DNA from: Nitrospirillum amazonense
GTDB lineage: Bacteria; Pseudomonadota; Alphaproteobacteria; Azospirillales; Azospirillaceae
Assembly (NCBI RefSeq): GCF_007828045.1
Contig: NZ_VITN01000001.1
Location: 558,001 to 622,000, forward strand
Direction: 5' to 3'
DNA: 64,000 bases
Below are positions 1 through 7,428 of the stretch, piece after piece. Made by a program: the position numbers and the translations under genes. A model generated the notes under the pieces. The model had not been told where the DNA came from and did not search any database. It worked only from the letters and a program-made list of their open reading frames with translations. Within the stretch, counting starts at the first letter, position 1, and every line of letters starts with the position of its first letter.

Positions 1-2
1 CC

Positions 3-743
3 ATGGACGCGACGCGGCCCAACACCGCCGAGGATGGCGGGCCAGGCCGCCGGTTCTATGTGATTTGCGAGGCCGCGCGGACCTTCCAGGCCATTTCCGC
101 CGGTCACGGCGCCGGCCGCCGCCTCGACGGTCTGGCCGACTTCGCCAATGGGCGGGAGTGCGCGCGGAACTTCGGTAACGCCCAGGATTCGGAACTGACC
201 GCCGGCGGCGCCTATGTCACGGCCGAGATCAAGGACAGCTTCAAGGGCTATTACCGCGCGGCCGGCGGCGGCGACGTGCCCCTGGTGCGGTCCTTCGTGC
301 AGTTCGAGGGGGAGGGCGATACCGCCAACGCCCGCCCGCGCGCCATCGGCGGCCATGCCGCCCTGACCCTGAAGGGCCTCTGCCGCCGCCGCGACCCGCG
401 CAACCCCCATGCCGACGCCGACGGCTATGTCCTCCAGGGCACGCTGGTGGACTATACCGGCGGGCGCAGCAACGGCTGCACCAGCTGGTCGCCCACCGAC
501 GCCGCCGCCCTCATGGCGGCGGTGAAGGACGCGCCCACCACGCTGTACCTCTATCCCGAGGCCGCCGACATCGCCGCCGTCGCCCACGGGGACGCGGGCG
601 CCTACTGGAACGCCGCCTGCCTGCGCGCCATCGGCTCCCCCGCCTACTGGCCCCAGGGGGCGCTGGCGCCGCTGATCGCCCAGTACCGCCGCGACCATCC
701 CCCACCGCCACCGAGGCCGCTGCCGCTATGCGGGGCGCAGTGA
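3..743 (+). CDS. L,D-transpeptidase-like catalytic-domain protein (YkuD_2 type)
   Basis: Predicted cell-wall-active protein. The region from about residue 30 to 165 resembles the YkuD_2 (murein L,D-transpeptidase catalytic domain) family: an early SAGHG (His35), a mid-domain GGHAALTLKGL (His118), then a GRSNGC motif whose Cys159 would be the nucleophile. The family is known for cross-linking or anchoring peptidoglycan outside the cytoplasm, but no signal peptide is visible here. The ATG lies at base 3 of the window and the frame stays open to the edge, so the true N-terminus with its export signal is probably outside. The C-terminal tail is proline-rich. Family assignment is by motif only; the exact substrate is unknown. 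Confidence 0.6.
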   Translation: MDATRPNTAEDGGPGRRFYVICEAARTFQAISAGHGAGRRLDGLADFANGRECARNFGNAQDSELTAGGAYVTAEIKDSFKGYYRAAGGGDVPLVRSFVQFEGEGDTANARPRAIGGHAALTLKGLCRRRDPRNPHADADGYVLQGTLVDYTGGRSNGCTSWSPTDAAALMAAVKDAPTTLYLYPEAADIAAVAHGDAGAYWNAACLRAIGSPAYWPQGALAPLIAQYRRDHPPPPPRPLPLCGAQ

Positions 744-778
744 CGCGCGCGCCGCTGAAAGGCGGGTTGCGGCCGGAC

Positions 779-807
779 TTGACCGTTTAGGATGATTGTC
801 CTAATCT
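779..807 (+). promoter_or_regulatory. Promoter of the TetR-YciI-tag operon
   Basis: TTGACC (779-784) and TAATCT (802-807) are separated by 17 bases, a good sigma-70 spacing, and lie 83 bases before the TetR start. The first operator palindrome (787-804) fills the spacer and touches the -10, which implies repression by occlusion. Confidence 0.5.
787..804. promoter_or_regulatory. TetR-type operator, site 1
   Basis: TTAGGATGATTGTCCTAA is an 18-base dyad with perfect TTAGGA/TCCTAA outer arms. It overlaps the proposed promoter. Site 2 lies 26 bp further on, centre to centre. The likely binder is the adjacent TetR-family protein, acting on its own gene. Confidence 0.6.
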
Positions 808-812
808 CCTTT

Positions 813-830
813 TTGGGACAATTGTCCTAA
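813..830. promoter_or_regulatory. TetR-type operator, site 2
   Basis: TTGGGACAATTGTCCTAA contains the perfect 12-bp palindrome GGACAATTGTCC (816-827). It matches site 1 at most positions (ATTGTCCTAA is shared exactly). Confidence 0.6.
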
Positions 831-889
831 GGGGCCGGCCGCGCAGGCGGTCCACCATTCGCCGGCCGCGAAGGCGGCCGAGGGCCGGG

Positions 890-1495
890 ATGAACCAGGG
901 GGGCGGAAGCGTGGGTGGCCAGGCGACGCGCGATCAGATCATCCAGTGCGCCGACCAGCTGTTCTACCAGAACGGTTTTGAGCACACGTCGTTCTCGGAC
1001 ATCGCGGCGGCGGTGGGGATATCGCGCGGCAACTTCTACTATCACTTCAAGACCAAGGACGAGATCCTGGACGCGGTGATCGCCCACCGCCTGGACGCCA
1101 CCCGCGCCCTTCTGGCGCGGTGGTCGGCGGGCGGCGCCACGCCGGTGGACCGCATCCGCAGCTTCATCCACATCCTGATCGCCAACCAGGCCAAGATCAT
1201 GCTGTACGGCTGCCCCGTGGGTACGCTGTCCATGGAGCTGGCCAAGCTGGGCCATGGCGCGCAGGGCGGGGCGACCCAGCTGTTCACCCTGTTCCGTGAT
1301 TGGCTGCGCCAACAGTTCACGCTGCTGGGCCGGGGGGCGCAGGCCGACGCGCTGGCCCTGCACCTGCTGGCGCGCAGCCAGGGGGTGGCCACGCTGGCCC
1401 AGGCCTTCCGCGACGAAGGCTTCATCCGGCAAGAGGTGGAGCAGATGTGCGCTTGGCTGGCCGCCCAGGCCGCCGGCGCGCCCGGTCCAGGCTGA
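890..1495 (+). CDS. TetR/AcrR family transcriptional repressor
   Basis: DNA-binding regulator of 201 residues. The N-terminal helix-turn-helix is clear (about residues 10-60: FYQNGFEHTSFSDIAAAVG followed by ISRGNFYYHFKTKDEILDAV), the classic TetR pattern ending in a YHF-K motif. The C-terminal half is a helical ligand/dimer domain of the type seen in many one-component repressors; the ligand cannot be read from sequence. It opens a likely operon with the YciI-like gene (27 bases downstream) and tag. Two palindromes at 787-830 overlap its promoter, so autoregulation is expected. The start at 890 gives the normal short arm before the HTH. Confidence 0.9.
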   Translation: MNQGGGSVGGQATRDQIIQCADQLFYQNGFEHTSFSDIAAAVGISRGNFYYHFKTKDEILDAVIAHRLDATRALLARWSAGGATPVDRIRSFIHILIANQAKIMLYGCPVGTLSMELAKLGHGAQGGATQLFTLFRDWLRQQFTLLGRGAQADALALHLLARSQGVATLAQAFRDEGFIRQEVEQMCAWLAAQAAGAPGPG

Positions 1496-1521
1496 CCATC
1501 ATCAATAATAGGGGGAAGGTC

Positions 1522-1809
1522 ATGTTCGTCGTGTCGCTCACCTTCGCCACCAACCGCGCCGAGGCTGGCCAGTACATGGACGGCCACAACAGCTGGCTGC
1601 GCCAGGGTTTCGAGGACGGTGTGTTCCTGCTGTCCGGCAGCCTGCAACCCCAGCAGGGTGGCGCCATCCTGGCGCACAACACCACGCTGCCCGACCTGCA
1701 GGCCCGGGTGGATGCCGATCCCTTCATGGCCCAGGGCGTGGTCGCGGCCGAGATCGCGGAGATCACGCCGTCCAGGGCCGACGACCGCCTGGCCTTCCTG
1801 CTGGGCTGA
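1522..1809 (+). CDS. YciI-like family protein
   Basis: Small protein of 95 residues with the YciI-like ferredoxin-fold pattern: an opening beta strand (MFVVSLTFA), a conserved His in the DGHNSWLRQ helix, and FLLSGSLQPQ followed by GGAI. The family includes small enzymes and stress-linked proteins, most without known function, and its active-site His-Asp pair is used for dehalogenase-like chemistry in some members. The start is fixed by a strong GGGGGAAGG ribosome site (1511-1519) three bases before ATG. It sits between the TetR gene and tag and is probably co-transcribed with both. Confidence 0.75.
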   Translation: MFVVSLTFATNRAEAGQYMDGHNSWLRQGFEDGVFLLSGSLQPQQGGAILAHNTTLPDLQARVDADPFMAQGVVAAEIAEITPSRADDRLAFLLG

Positions 1810-1820
1810 GGAGATCCCCC

Positions 1821-2429
1821 ATGACCCTGACGACCTCGGCCCCCGACGGCCGGCCGCGCTGCCGCTGGTGCGACGCGGCGCCGGAGTTCCTGCATTACCA
1901 CGACCACGAATGGGGCTTCCCCGTGAGCGATGACCGCCGGCTGTTTGAGAAGCTGTGCCTGGAAGGCTTCCAGTCGGGCTTGAGTTGGCGCACCATCCTG
2001 GCCAAGCGCGAGAACTTCCGCGCCGCCTTCCATGACTTCGATTTCAACCGCGTGGCCACCTTCACCGGGGCCGACGTGGCCCGCCTGCTGCAGGACGAGG
2101 GCATCATCCGCCACCGCGGCAAGATCGAGGCCGTCATCAACAACGCCGCCCGCGCGCGGGAACTGATGCGCCAGGAAGGCTCGCTGGCCGTCTACCTCTG
2201 GCGCTTCGAGCCCCGGCCGCAGGACTGCACCCCGCCCCAGACCGTCTCCACCTCCCCCGCCTCCATCGCCCTGTCCAAGGACCTGAAGAAACGCGGCTGG
2301 AAATTCGTCGGCCCCACCACCGTCTTCGCCTTCATGCAGGCCATGGGGCTGATCAATGACCACGCCGAGGGCTGCGTGGTGAGGGCGGAGGTGGAGCGGG
2401 CGCGGGGAAAGTTCAGGCGGCCGGAATAG
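1821..2429 (+). CDS. tag: DNA-3-methyladenine glycosylase I
   Basis: Base-excision repair enzyme that removes 3-methyladenine from alkylated DNA. The 202-residue product follows E. coli Tag closely: CRWC near the N-terminus, HYHDHEWGFPVSDDRRLFE, CLEGFQSGLSW, GIIRHRGKIEAVINNA, LSKDLKKRGWKFVGPTT and LINDHAEGC. The zinc-ligand set known for Tag (an N-terminal Cys, the His of YHD, and the His and Cys of NDHxxGC) is present. It starts 11 bases after the YciI-like gene, with GAGGAG upstream. Control by the TetR protein at the head of the operon would be unusual for tag and suggests response to a toxic or alkylating compound; that link is inference. Confidence 0.95.
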   Translation: MTLTTSAPDGRPRCRWCDAAPEFLHYHDHEWGFPVSDDRRLFEKLCLEGFQSGLSWRTILAKRENFRAAFHDFDFNRVATFTGADVARLLQDEGIIRHRGKIEAVINNAARARELMRQEGSLAVYLWRFEPRPQDCTPPQTVSTSPASIALSKDLKKRGWKFVGPTTVFAFMQAMGLINDHAEGCVVRAEVERARGKFRRPE

Positions 2430-2924
2430 TTGTCTTCCGACCGCTCTTTGTTCAGGCCGTCACCAGGCGTTCCGCCACAAGTACTTTGTCACCATTCGTC
2501 GCGCCCTAAAAAGGCGCCCATGCAATCTGAGAACGCGCTCCACAAAAGCCGATCCCGCTTGCGTGCCGCCTTTCCTGTCTTTCCATGCAGTTCAAGGAAA
2601 TCCGCGTCCGCAGCGGCCATATTGGAATCATCGAAGGCCGGCCTCTTATTACCGGCGGAACATTCCCGTTGCTCAGACCATACCGACGTTGCCAACCGTC
2701 CATGATCATACTCCGGGTTGATGGAAAGGCAACATATGTTCTTATTTTGTTCTTATCAACTTACGCGTGAGTGGATGCGGCCGATCCGCGGGACCGGTCA
2801 AGTCAGAAGGCACCCGGAAACGCACCCCACCCATACGCGAATGCCTCGCAGAATCATCCTTGCCTCTGCGAATGCCTCTCACTATCTTAGGCGCCAGATC
2901 AGTCCTTGGGTGGGTACCTGCTCC
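2430..2924. other. Intergenic stretch between tag and bfd, no convincing gene
   Basis: About 495 bases with lower G+C than the flanks. Several short frames run through on both strands, but none has a plausible ribosome site with recognisable protein content. A small hairpin, GCGCC/GGCGC with a 7-base loop (2501-2517), may help end tag transcription but lacks a T-run. The end nearest bfd carries a repeated element described separately. Confidence 0.5.
2837..2878 (+). promoter_or_regulatory. Repeated GCGAATGCCTC element upstream of bfd
   Basis: GCGAATGCCTC occurs at 2837-2847 and again at 2868-2878, spaced 31 bp or about three helical turns. The first copy extends to the small dyad GCGAATGCCTCGC. 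The pair sits 47-88 bases before the bfd start. Iron-dependent control of bfd is known in many proteobacteria, so an iron-regulator site is a reasonable guess, but it does not clearly match a classical Fur box. Confidence 0.35.
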
Positions 2925-3125
2925 ATGTACGTCTGCGTCTGTAACGCCATCAATTGCCGCGCCGTTCGCACCCATGTCGGGGCCGGGGCGCAGAGCGTGG
3001 GGGCGGTGTTCAAGGCCCAGGGATGCTCGCCTCGTTGCGGCAAGTGCTTCGACACCATGCGTGAGATGATCCAGGAAGGGCAGCCGGCCAATATCTCCGA
3101 GCCCGTGCTCCGCGCGGCGGAGTAA
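2925..3125 (+). CDS. bfd: Bacterioferritin-associated ferredoxin
   Basis: Small [2Fe-2S] protein of 66 residues that reduces bacterioferritin to release stored iron. It begins MYVCVCNAIN, like E. coli Bfd, and keeps the four cluster cysteines in the family spacing: Cys4 and Cys6 (CxC), then Cys38 and Cys41 (CGKC). Two further cysteines (11 and 34) are not part of the family set. No bacterioferritin gene lies in the window. The ribosome site is weak. A strong two-way terminator follows at 3165. Confidence 0.93.
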   Translation: MYVCVCNAINCRAVRTHVGAGAQSVGAVFKAQGCSPRCGKCFDTMREMIQEGQPANISEPVLRAAE

Positions 3126-3164
3126 GCGGGCCGGTTCTCCGCTTTCATTTGCTTCAAAAGAAAA

Positions 3165-3201
3165 GCCACCGACCCGGCCGGATCGGTGGCTTTGTTGTTT
3201 T
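3165..3201. terminator. Bidirectional rho-independent terminator
   Basis: GCCACCGA (3165-3172) pairs with TCGGTGGC (3183-3190) around a 10-base loop, followed by TTTGTTGTTTT on the plus strand and preceded by AAAAGAAAA. It lies between bfd and the oppositely oriented small membrane gene and can serve both. Confidence 0.85.
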
Positions 3202-3249
3202 GGGGCGCTGGGGCCGGCGGCTGAGCTTCCCCTCCCTCATCGTTCCGGC

Positions 3250-3474
3250 TTACGCCCCGGGCACATCCCGCAGGCGGTGCATCAGGGCGGAGCCGGCGAT
3301 GATCCAGACGGGGCAGGCCCACAGCAGGGGCTGGATGTTCAGGATCTTGGACAGGCCCACCAGCGCCAGCACGCCGCCGGCATAGGCCAGCATGAACAGC
3401 CAGCCCTTCCAGCCCGTTGGGCCGAAGCCCACGCCCCACCAGCCATCGCGGGGGCCGAACCAGCCTTGTCTCAT
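3250..3474 (-). CDS. Small membrane protein
   Basis: Short protein (74 residues from this start) with an aromatic, glycine-rich N-terminus (WFGPRDGWWGVGFGPTGWKG) and two predicted membrane spans (FMLAYAGGVLALVGLSKIL and LLWACPVWIIAGSALM). I do not recognise a family. The start at 3474 is preferred because GAGGAAG stands 7 bases upstream; an earlier ATG at 3510 lacks a ribosome site and would overlap the upstream gene. It begins 40 bases after the S9 peptidase stop, so the two are probably co-transcribed. Confidence 0.65.
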   Translation of the reverse strand: MRQGWFGPRDGWWGVGFGPTGWKGWLFMLAYAGGVLALVGLSKILNIQPLLWACPVWIIAGSALMHRLRDVPGA

Positions 3475-3513
3475 GCGGCGCTTCCTCTCAATTGGCCATG
3501 CCCGGCCCATGTC

Positions 3514-5862
3514 TTACGGCGTCCCGGCCTGCGGGGCGCCGCCCGCCGTCACCGCGCCAGCGCCGCCGGCCGGCCGCAGGGTGCGGTCGAAGAAGTCCAG
3601 CATGGTGTTGTAGCGGTGGATGTTGGCGTAGGTGTCGTAGAAGCCGTGGCGCTGGCCCGGATAGGTCATCAGGTTGAACTGCGTCTCCTGCTGTTGCAGG
3701 GCGCGCAGCAGTTTGGTGGTGTTGTCAAAGAAGACGTTGTCGTCGGCCATGCCGTGGACGACCATCAGCCGGCCCTTGATGTTCCTCAAATCCTTGAAGA
3801 CGCTGGAGTCCTCATACGCTGTGCCATCCTGAGGCATGCCCAGGTAGCGCTCGGTATAGGCGGTGTCGTACAGGCGCCAGTCGGTCACCGGGGCGCCGGC
3901 GGCGCCGGCGGCGAAGACGCCCGGGGCACGGGTCAGCATGATGATGGTCATGAAGCCGCCGTGGCTGTGGCCAAAGAAGCCCAGGTGCTGCCCGTCCACG
4001 AAGGGCAGGGACTTCAGGTAAGTCGCCCCCTTCACCTGGTCCGCCACCTCCACCGAGCCGAAATGATGGTACGTCGCCGACAGGAAGGCCTGGCCCCGAT
4101 GCGGCGTGCCCCGGTTGTCCAGCACCATGACGACGTAGCCGTTGCGCGCCAGCACCTGGGTGAAGCCCGTCTGGGCGTCGCCCCAGGCGTGGGTCACCAG
4201 GGCCGCCGCCGGGCCGCCATAGGCGTTGACGATGGCGGGATACTTCCTGCCGCTGGTTTTCGCGGCCTCACGCGCCCCGGGGGGCACCAGCATCATGTAG
4301 TGCAGGTCGCTGCCGTCGTCGGCCTTCAGCACGCCGTATTCCGGCTGGATCTCCCCGGCCAGATAGGGGGCGAAGGGGTGCGTCTCATCCAGCTTGTTCT
4401 CGATCAGCCAGGTCACGCGGTTGCCCTTGGCGTCCTCCACCGACAGCTGCGGCGGCTGGCGCGGGCCGGAATAGCTGTGCAGCCAGCTGCCGCCCTTGGC
4501 CGCCATGACGGCGCCGTGCCAGCCGTCCTCGGTGGTCAGGGCTCTCACATCGCCCTTGGCCAGGCCCACGGAATAGACGTGGTGGTCCAGCGGCCCCTCG
4601 CGGAAGCCGGTGAAGAAGACGCGGCCGGCGGCCTCGTCCACCCCCGCCACGGCGTCCACCATCCAGTCGCCCTTGGTCAGGGCGCGGCAGCGGGCGGCCT
4701 CATGGTCGCAGAGGTAGAGGTGCTTGAAGCCCGTGCGCTCCGACGCCCACAGGATCTTGCCGTTGGCCAGCGCCCGCAGGTCCTCATGCAGGTTCAGGAA
4801 GGTCTTGCTCTCCTCCGTCAGCAGGGTGCGCACGGCGCCGGTCGCGGGGTTGACGGCCAAGAGGTCCAGCCGCTTCTGGTCCCGGCTCAGGCGCTGCACC
4901 AGCGCTTCCGTGCCGTCGCGGCGCCAGTCCACCCGGGCCAGGTAGTAATTGGCCGGGTCGCCCAGGTTGACGCTGGCCACCTTGCCGCTGGCGGCGTCCA
5001 TGATCTGCAGCGTCACCTTGGCGTTGGGGCCGCCGGCGAAGGGATAGCGCTGCGGCACCACCGTCACGCCTTCCGCGCCATAGTCGTAGCGGCTGACCAG
5101 CGGCACGTCGGACTCGTCCACGCGGGTATAGGCGATGTAGCGGGCGCCGGGCGACCACCAATAACCGGTGTTGCGCTTCAACTCCTCCTGCGCCACGAAC
5201 TCCGCCGTGCCGTAGGACAGGGTGCCCGCGCCGTCGTGGGTCAGGGCGCGCTCCTGGCCCTTGGCCAGGTCATAGACATAGAGGTTGTTGCCGCGCACGT
5301 AGCTCACCAGCGTGCCGCCGGGGGCGAAGCGGGCGTCGATGGCCGCGTCCTTGGTGGTGGCGCTGTCGGTGATGCGCTTCGGGCTGCCGCCCTGGGGCAT
5401 GATGAAGACGTCGCCCGCCATGGGGAACAGCAGGGTGCGCCCCTCGTCATCCCAGCCGTAATCGACGATGCCGGTGTCGCGGATGCGCTGGCGCTCGCGG
5501 CGGCCGCGCTCCTCCTCGCTCTCCTTGGCGCTGAACTGGTTGCTATCGACCAGCAGGCGGTCGGTGCCGGCCTTGATGTCATAGGCCCACAGGTCGGTCT
5601 TGTTGGCGTCGTCGGCCTTGGCCTTCAGGTAGGTGACCAGGGTGCCGTCGGGGGAGAATTTCACGCCGCGCGCCCGGGGGCCGTTCAGCGCCGGGCTACC
5701 CAGCATGCGCTCCACCGTCAGGGCGGGACCTGATCCCGCCGGGGCGTCGGCCGCCAGGGCCGGCATCGTCATCAACGCGCCCGCCAAAACCGTTCCCGCC
5801 AGGATACGACGCCAAGCCCCCATCGCCGCGCCGTCGCGGCCGGCGCGCCCCACCATTCCCAT
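3514..5862 (-). CDS. Dipeptidyl-peptidase IV-type S9B peptidase, exported
   Basis: Predicted periplasmic serine peptidase (782 residues) that would remove N-terminal dipeptides, typically X-Pro or X-Ala. An N-terminal signal (ILAGTVLAGALMTMPALAAD) is followed by a beta-propeller and a C-terminal alpha/beta-hydrolase domain. The propeller carries QEELKRNTGYWWSPG, the double-Glu motif that binds the substrate amino group in DPP-IV. The catalytic triad reads Ser633 (GHSHGG), Asp708 (MADDNV) and His739 (GQRHGF). GGGAGG six bases upstream supports the ATG at 5862. A longer in-frame extension upstream is antisense to the next gene and is rejected. It fits the peptide-degradation theme of the window. 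Confidence 0.9.
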   Translation of the reverse strand: MGMVGRAGRDGAAMGAWRRILAGTVLAGALMTMPALAADAPAGSGPALTVERMLGSPALNGPRARGVKFSPDGTLVTYLKAKADDANKTDLWAYDIKAGTDRLLVDSNQFSAKESEEERGRRERQRIRDTGIVDYGWDDEGRTLLFPMAGDVFIMPQGGSPKRITDSATTKDAAIDARFAPGGTLVSYVRGNNLYVYDLAKGQERALTHDGAGTLSYGTAEFVAQEELKRNTGYWWSPGARYIAYTRVDESDVPLVSRYDYGAEGVTVVPQRYPFAGGPNAKVTLQIMDAASGKVASVNLGDPANYYLARVDWRRDGTEALVQRLSRDQKRLDLLAVNPATGAVRTLLTEESKTFLNLHEDLRALANGKILWASERTGFKHLYLCDHEAARCRALTKGDWMVDAVAGVDEAAGRVFFTGFREGPLDHHVYSVGLAKGDVRALTTEDGWHGAVMAAKGGSWLHSYSGPRQPPQLSVEDAKGNRVTWLIENKLDETHPFAPYLAGEIQPEYGVLKADDGSDLHYMMLVPPGAREAAKTSGRKYPAIVNAYGGPAAALVTHAWGDAQTGFTQVLARNGYVVMVLDNRGTPHRGQAFLSATYHHFGSVEVADQVKGATYLKSLPFVDGQHLGFFGHSHGGFMTIIMLTRAPGVFAAGAAGAPVTDWRLYDTAYTERYLGMPQDGTAYEDSSVFKDLRNIKGRLMVVHGMADDNVFFDNTTKLLRALQQQETQFNLMTYPGQRHGFYDTYANIHRYNTMLDFFDRTLRPAGGAGAVTAGGAPQAGTP

Positions 5863-5964
5863 ATCGACCTCCCAAGGCGGCGCGCCGTTGAGGCCGGCGC
5901 CGCTGGTTTTAGACCCAAGCTGCCCGGCACCGTATCTGATGCGGCGGATAAATGTAAACGGGAC

Positions 5965-5996
5965 GCCTGTGGCCGGCGGCGGTGCCTGTGGCCGGC
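5965..5996 (+). repeat. Short direct repeat in the divergent intergenic region
   Basis: GCCTGTGGCCGGC occurs at 5965-5977 and 5984-5996, a 19-bp period, between the divergent S9 peptidase and response-regulator genes. It could be a tandem regulator site or simple GC-rich redundancy. Confidence 0.35.
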
Positions 5997-6124
5997 ACCC
6001 TGTGCCAAAGCGTTGTTTTGAAATTGTTGTTTTGGGCGGGGCGCGGGCGGATGATGGCGCCCAAGAACGGCGCCGCGCAACGGACGCCACCGTCTGGGGG
6101 ATCGTGGGGCCGGAGGGGGATGCC

Positions 6125-6820
6125 GTGGAACGTGCCGCGAATAGGCCGATGCGGGTGCTGGTCGCCGACGACCACCCCATGTATCGCGACGCGCTGGAAC
6201 TGTACCTGATGCGCGACTGGCCCCAGGCCAGCCTGACCGCTGTCGGCTCGCTGGAGGAACTGGACGTCCTGGCGCAGCAGCCGGGAACGCCGGACTTCGA
6301 CCTGGTGGTCATGGATTGGCAGTTGCCGGGGGGCGAGGGCGGCGCCGGGATGGACCGCCTGGACGCCGCCGGCATCGACGCGCCGGTGGCCGTGGTCACG
6401 GGGCACGATGACGCCGCCATCGCGCGTGAGGCGCTGACCCGGGGCGCCTGCGCCTTCCTGCCCAAGACGCTGTCCAGCGTGGCCCTGGTGCAGATGCTGA
6501 AGGTGGTGGCGGTGGGCGGCAGCGTGGTGCCGGCGGACGTGGCCCTGCGCATGGCTGGCGCTTTGCCAGCCCCCCTGACGGCCCCCCTGGGCGGTGCCAG
6601 CGCGGCACCCGACAGCGGCGGCCTGCTGACCGAACGGGAGTGCCAGGTTCTGGAGCATCTGGCCGGCGGCGCCACCAACAAGGAGATCGGTCGGCTGCTG
6701 GACCTGCAGGAGGTGACGATCAAGCTGCACACCCGCCGCATCCTGCGCAAGCTGGGCGCCAAGAACCGGGTGGAGGCGGTGACGCGGGCGCGCGACCTTG
6801 GCCTGTTGAGCGGGGGCTAA
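6125..6820 (+). CDS. LuxR/NarL-family response regulator
   Basis: Two-component output protein (231 residues from the GTG). The receiver domain begins MRVLVADDHPMYRDALELYL, with the acidic pair, the phosphoryl-accepting Asp in LVVMDWQLPG (residue 64 from this start), a VVTGHDD Thr and FLPK Lys. The C-terminal DNA-binding domain is LuxR type: LTERECQVLEHLAGGATNKE through VKLH-like TIKLHTRRILRKLGAKNR. The GTG at 6125 is chosen because GGAGGGGGA lies immediately upstream; an ATG at 6149 would also keep the whole receiver. Its partner kinase is probably one of the two encoded next door. Confidence 0.88.
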   Translation: MERAANRPMRVLVADDHPMYRDALELYLMRDWPQASLTAVGSLEELDVLAQQPGTPDFDLVVMDWQLPGGEGGAGMDRLDAAGIDAPVAVVTGHDDAAIAREALTRGACAFLPKTLSSVALVQMLKVVAVGGSVVPADVALRMAGALPAPLTAPLGGASAAPDSGGLLTERECQVLEHLAGGATNKEIGRLLDLQEVTIKLHTRRILRKLGAKNRVEAVTRARDLGLLSGG

Positions 6821-7035
6821 GGCCTTGGGAATGAAGGAAACGCAGGGACGGCTGGCGCCGGACGCGGGGCATGGCGACCATGCAAGGTTGTGGGATAGCG
6901 GCGCGCTATCCCTCACTATCCCTATTCCCCGGACCGATAGCCTTCGCGACAGGTGCGGATGGGGAACGGTTGCGATCATATGCGATCCGCAACCTGGACC
7001 ACCCATTCCTGTTCATCGCCCGAAAGCCTATCCCA

Positions 7036-7428
7036 ATGAGCGCCATCCTGATCGTCGACGACAACCCGTATTTCCGCGACTATCTGTGCGAGGCGGTTCG
7101 GCGCCTGGGATACGCCCCCATCATGGCCGCCTCGGCCCGCGAGGGCCTGTCCGTGCTGGCCTCCCAACCGGTGCGTGCCGTTGTTTCGGATCTGCTGATG
7201 CCGCAGATGGATGGATTGGAATTGGCCCGGGCGATCCGGTCGCTGCACCCCCGCATGCCCCTGCTGATCCTCAGCGACGGGCCGGAGGCCATCTCCGCGC
7301 CCTGCCTGCGCGCGGCGCAGCTGATCTATGGGGCCGCCGTTTCCGAAAAGGCCAGTGGCGGCCTCGGCACGATGCTGGCCGACTTCCTGGCCCAGCCGGG
7401 GAAGGAGGCGTGTGAGCCTGCCGCCTGA
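7036..7428 (+). CDS. Single-domain response regulator (CheY-like receiver)
   Basis: Stand-alone receiver of 130 residues: MSAILIVDDNPYFRDYL at the start, phosphoacceptor Asp52 in VVSDLLMPQMDG, and a Ser at the usual switch position (LLILSDG). The usual FxKP near the C-terminus is replaced by AAVSEKASGG, so the switch region is diverged. There is no output domain. The downstream hybrid kinase gene starts inside its 3' end, a translational-coupling arrangement that suggests the receiver works in a relay with that kinase. Confidence 0.82.
   Translation: MSAILIVDDNPYFRDYLCEAVRRLGYAPIMAASAREGLSVLASQPVRAVVSDLLMPQMDGLELARAIRSLHPRMPLLILSDGPEAISAPCLRAAQLIYGAAVSEKASGGLGTMLADFLAQPGKEACEPAA

Noticed and set aside
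2430-2705. Possible small gene following tag
   Set aside because: No ribosome site, Ser/Arg-rich random-looking content, and overlapping frames on the other strand of equal quality.
3277-5733. 818-codon open frame on the plus strand
   Set aside because: Exactly antisense to the well-supported S9 peptidase; composition is the usual GC-rich mirror (Val/Gly/Gln/His-rich) with no domain.
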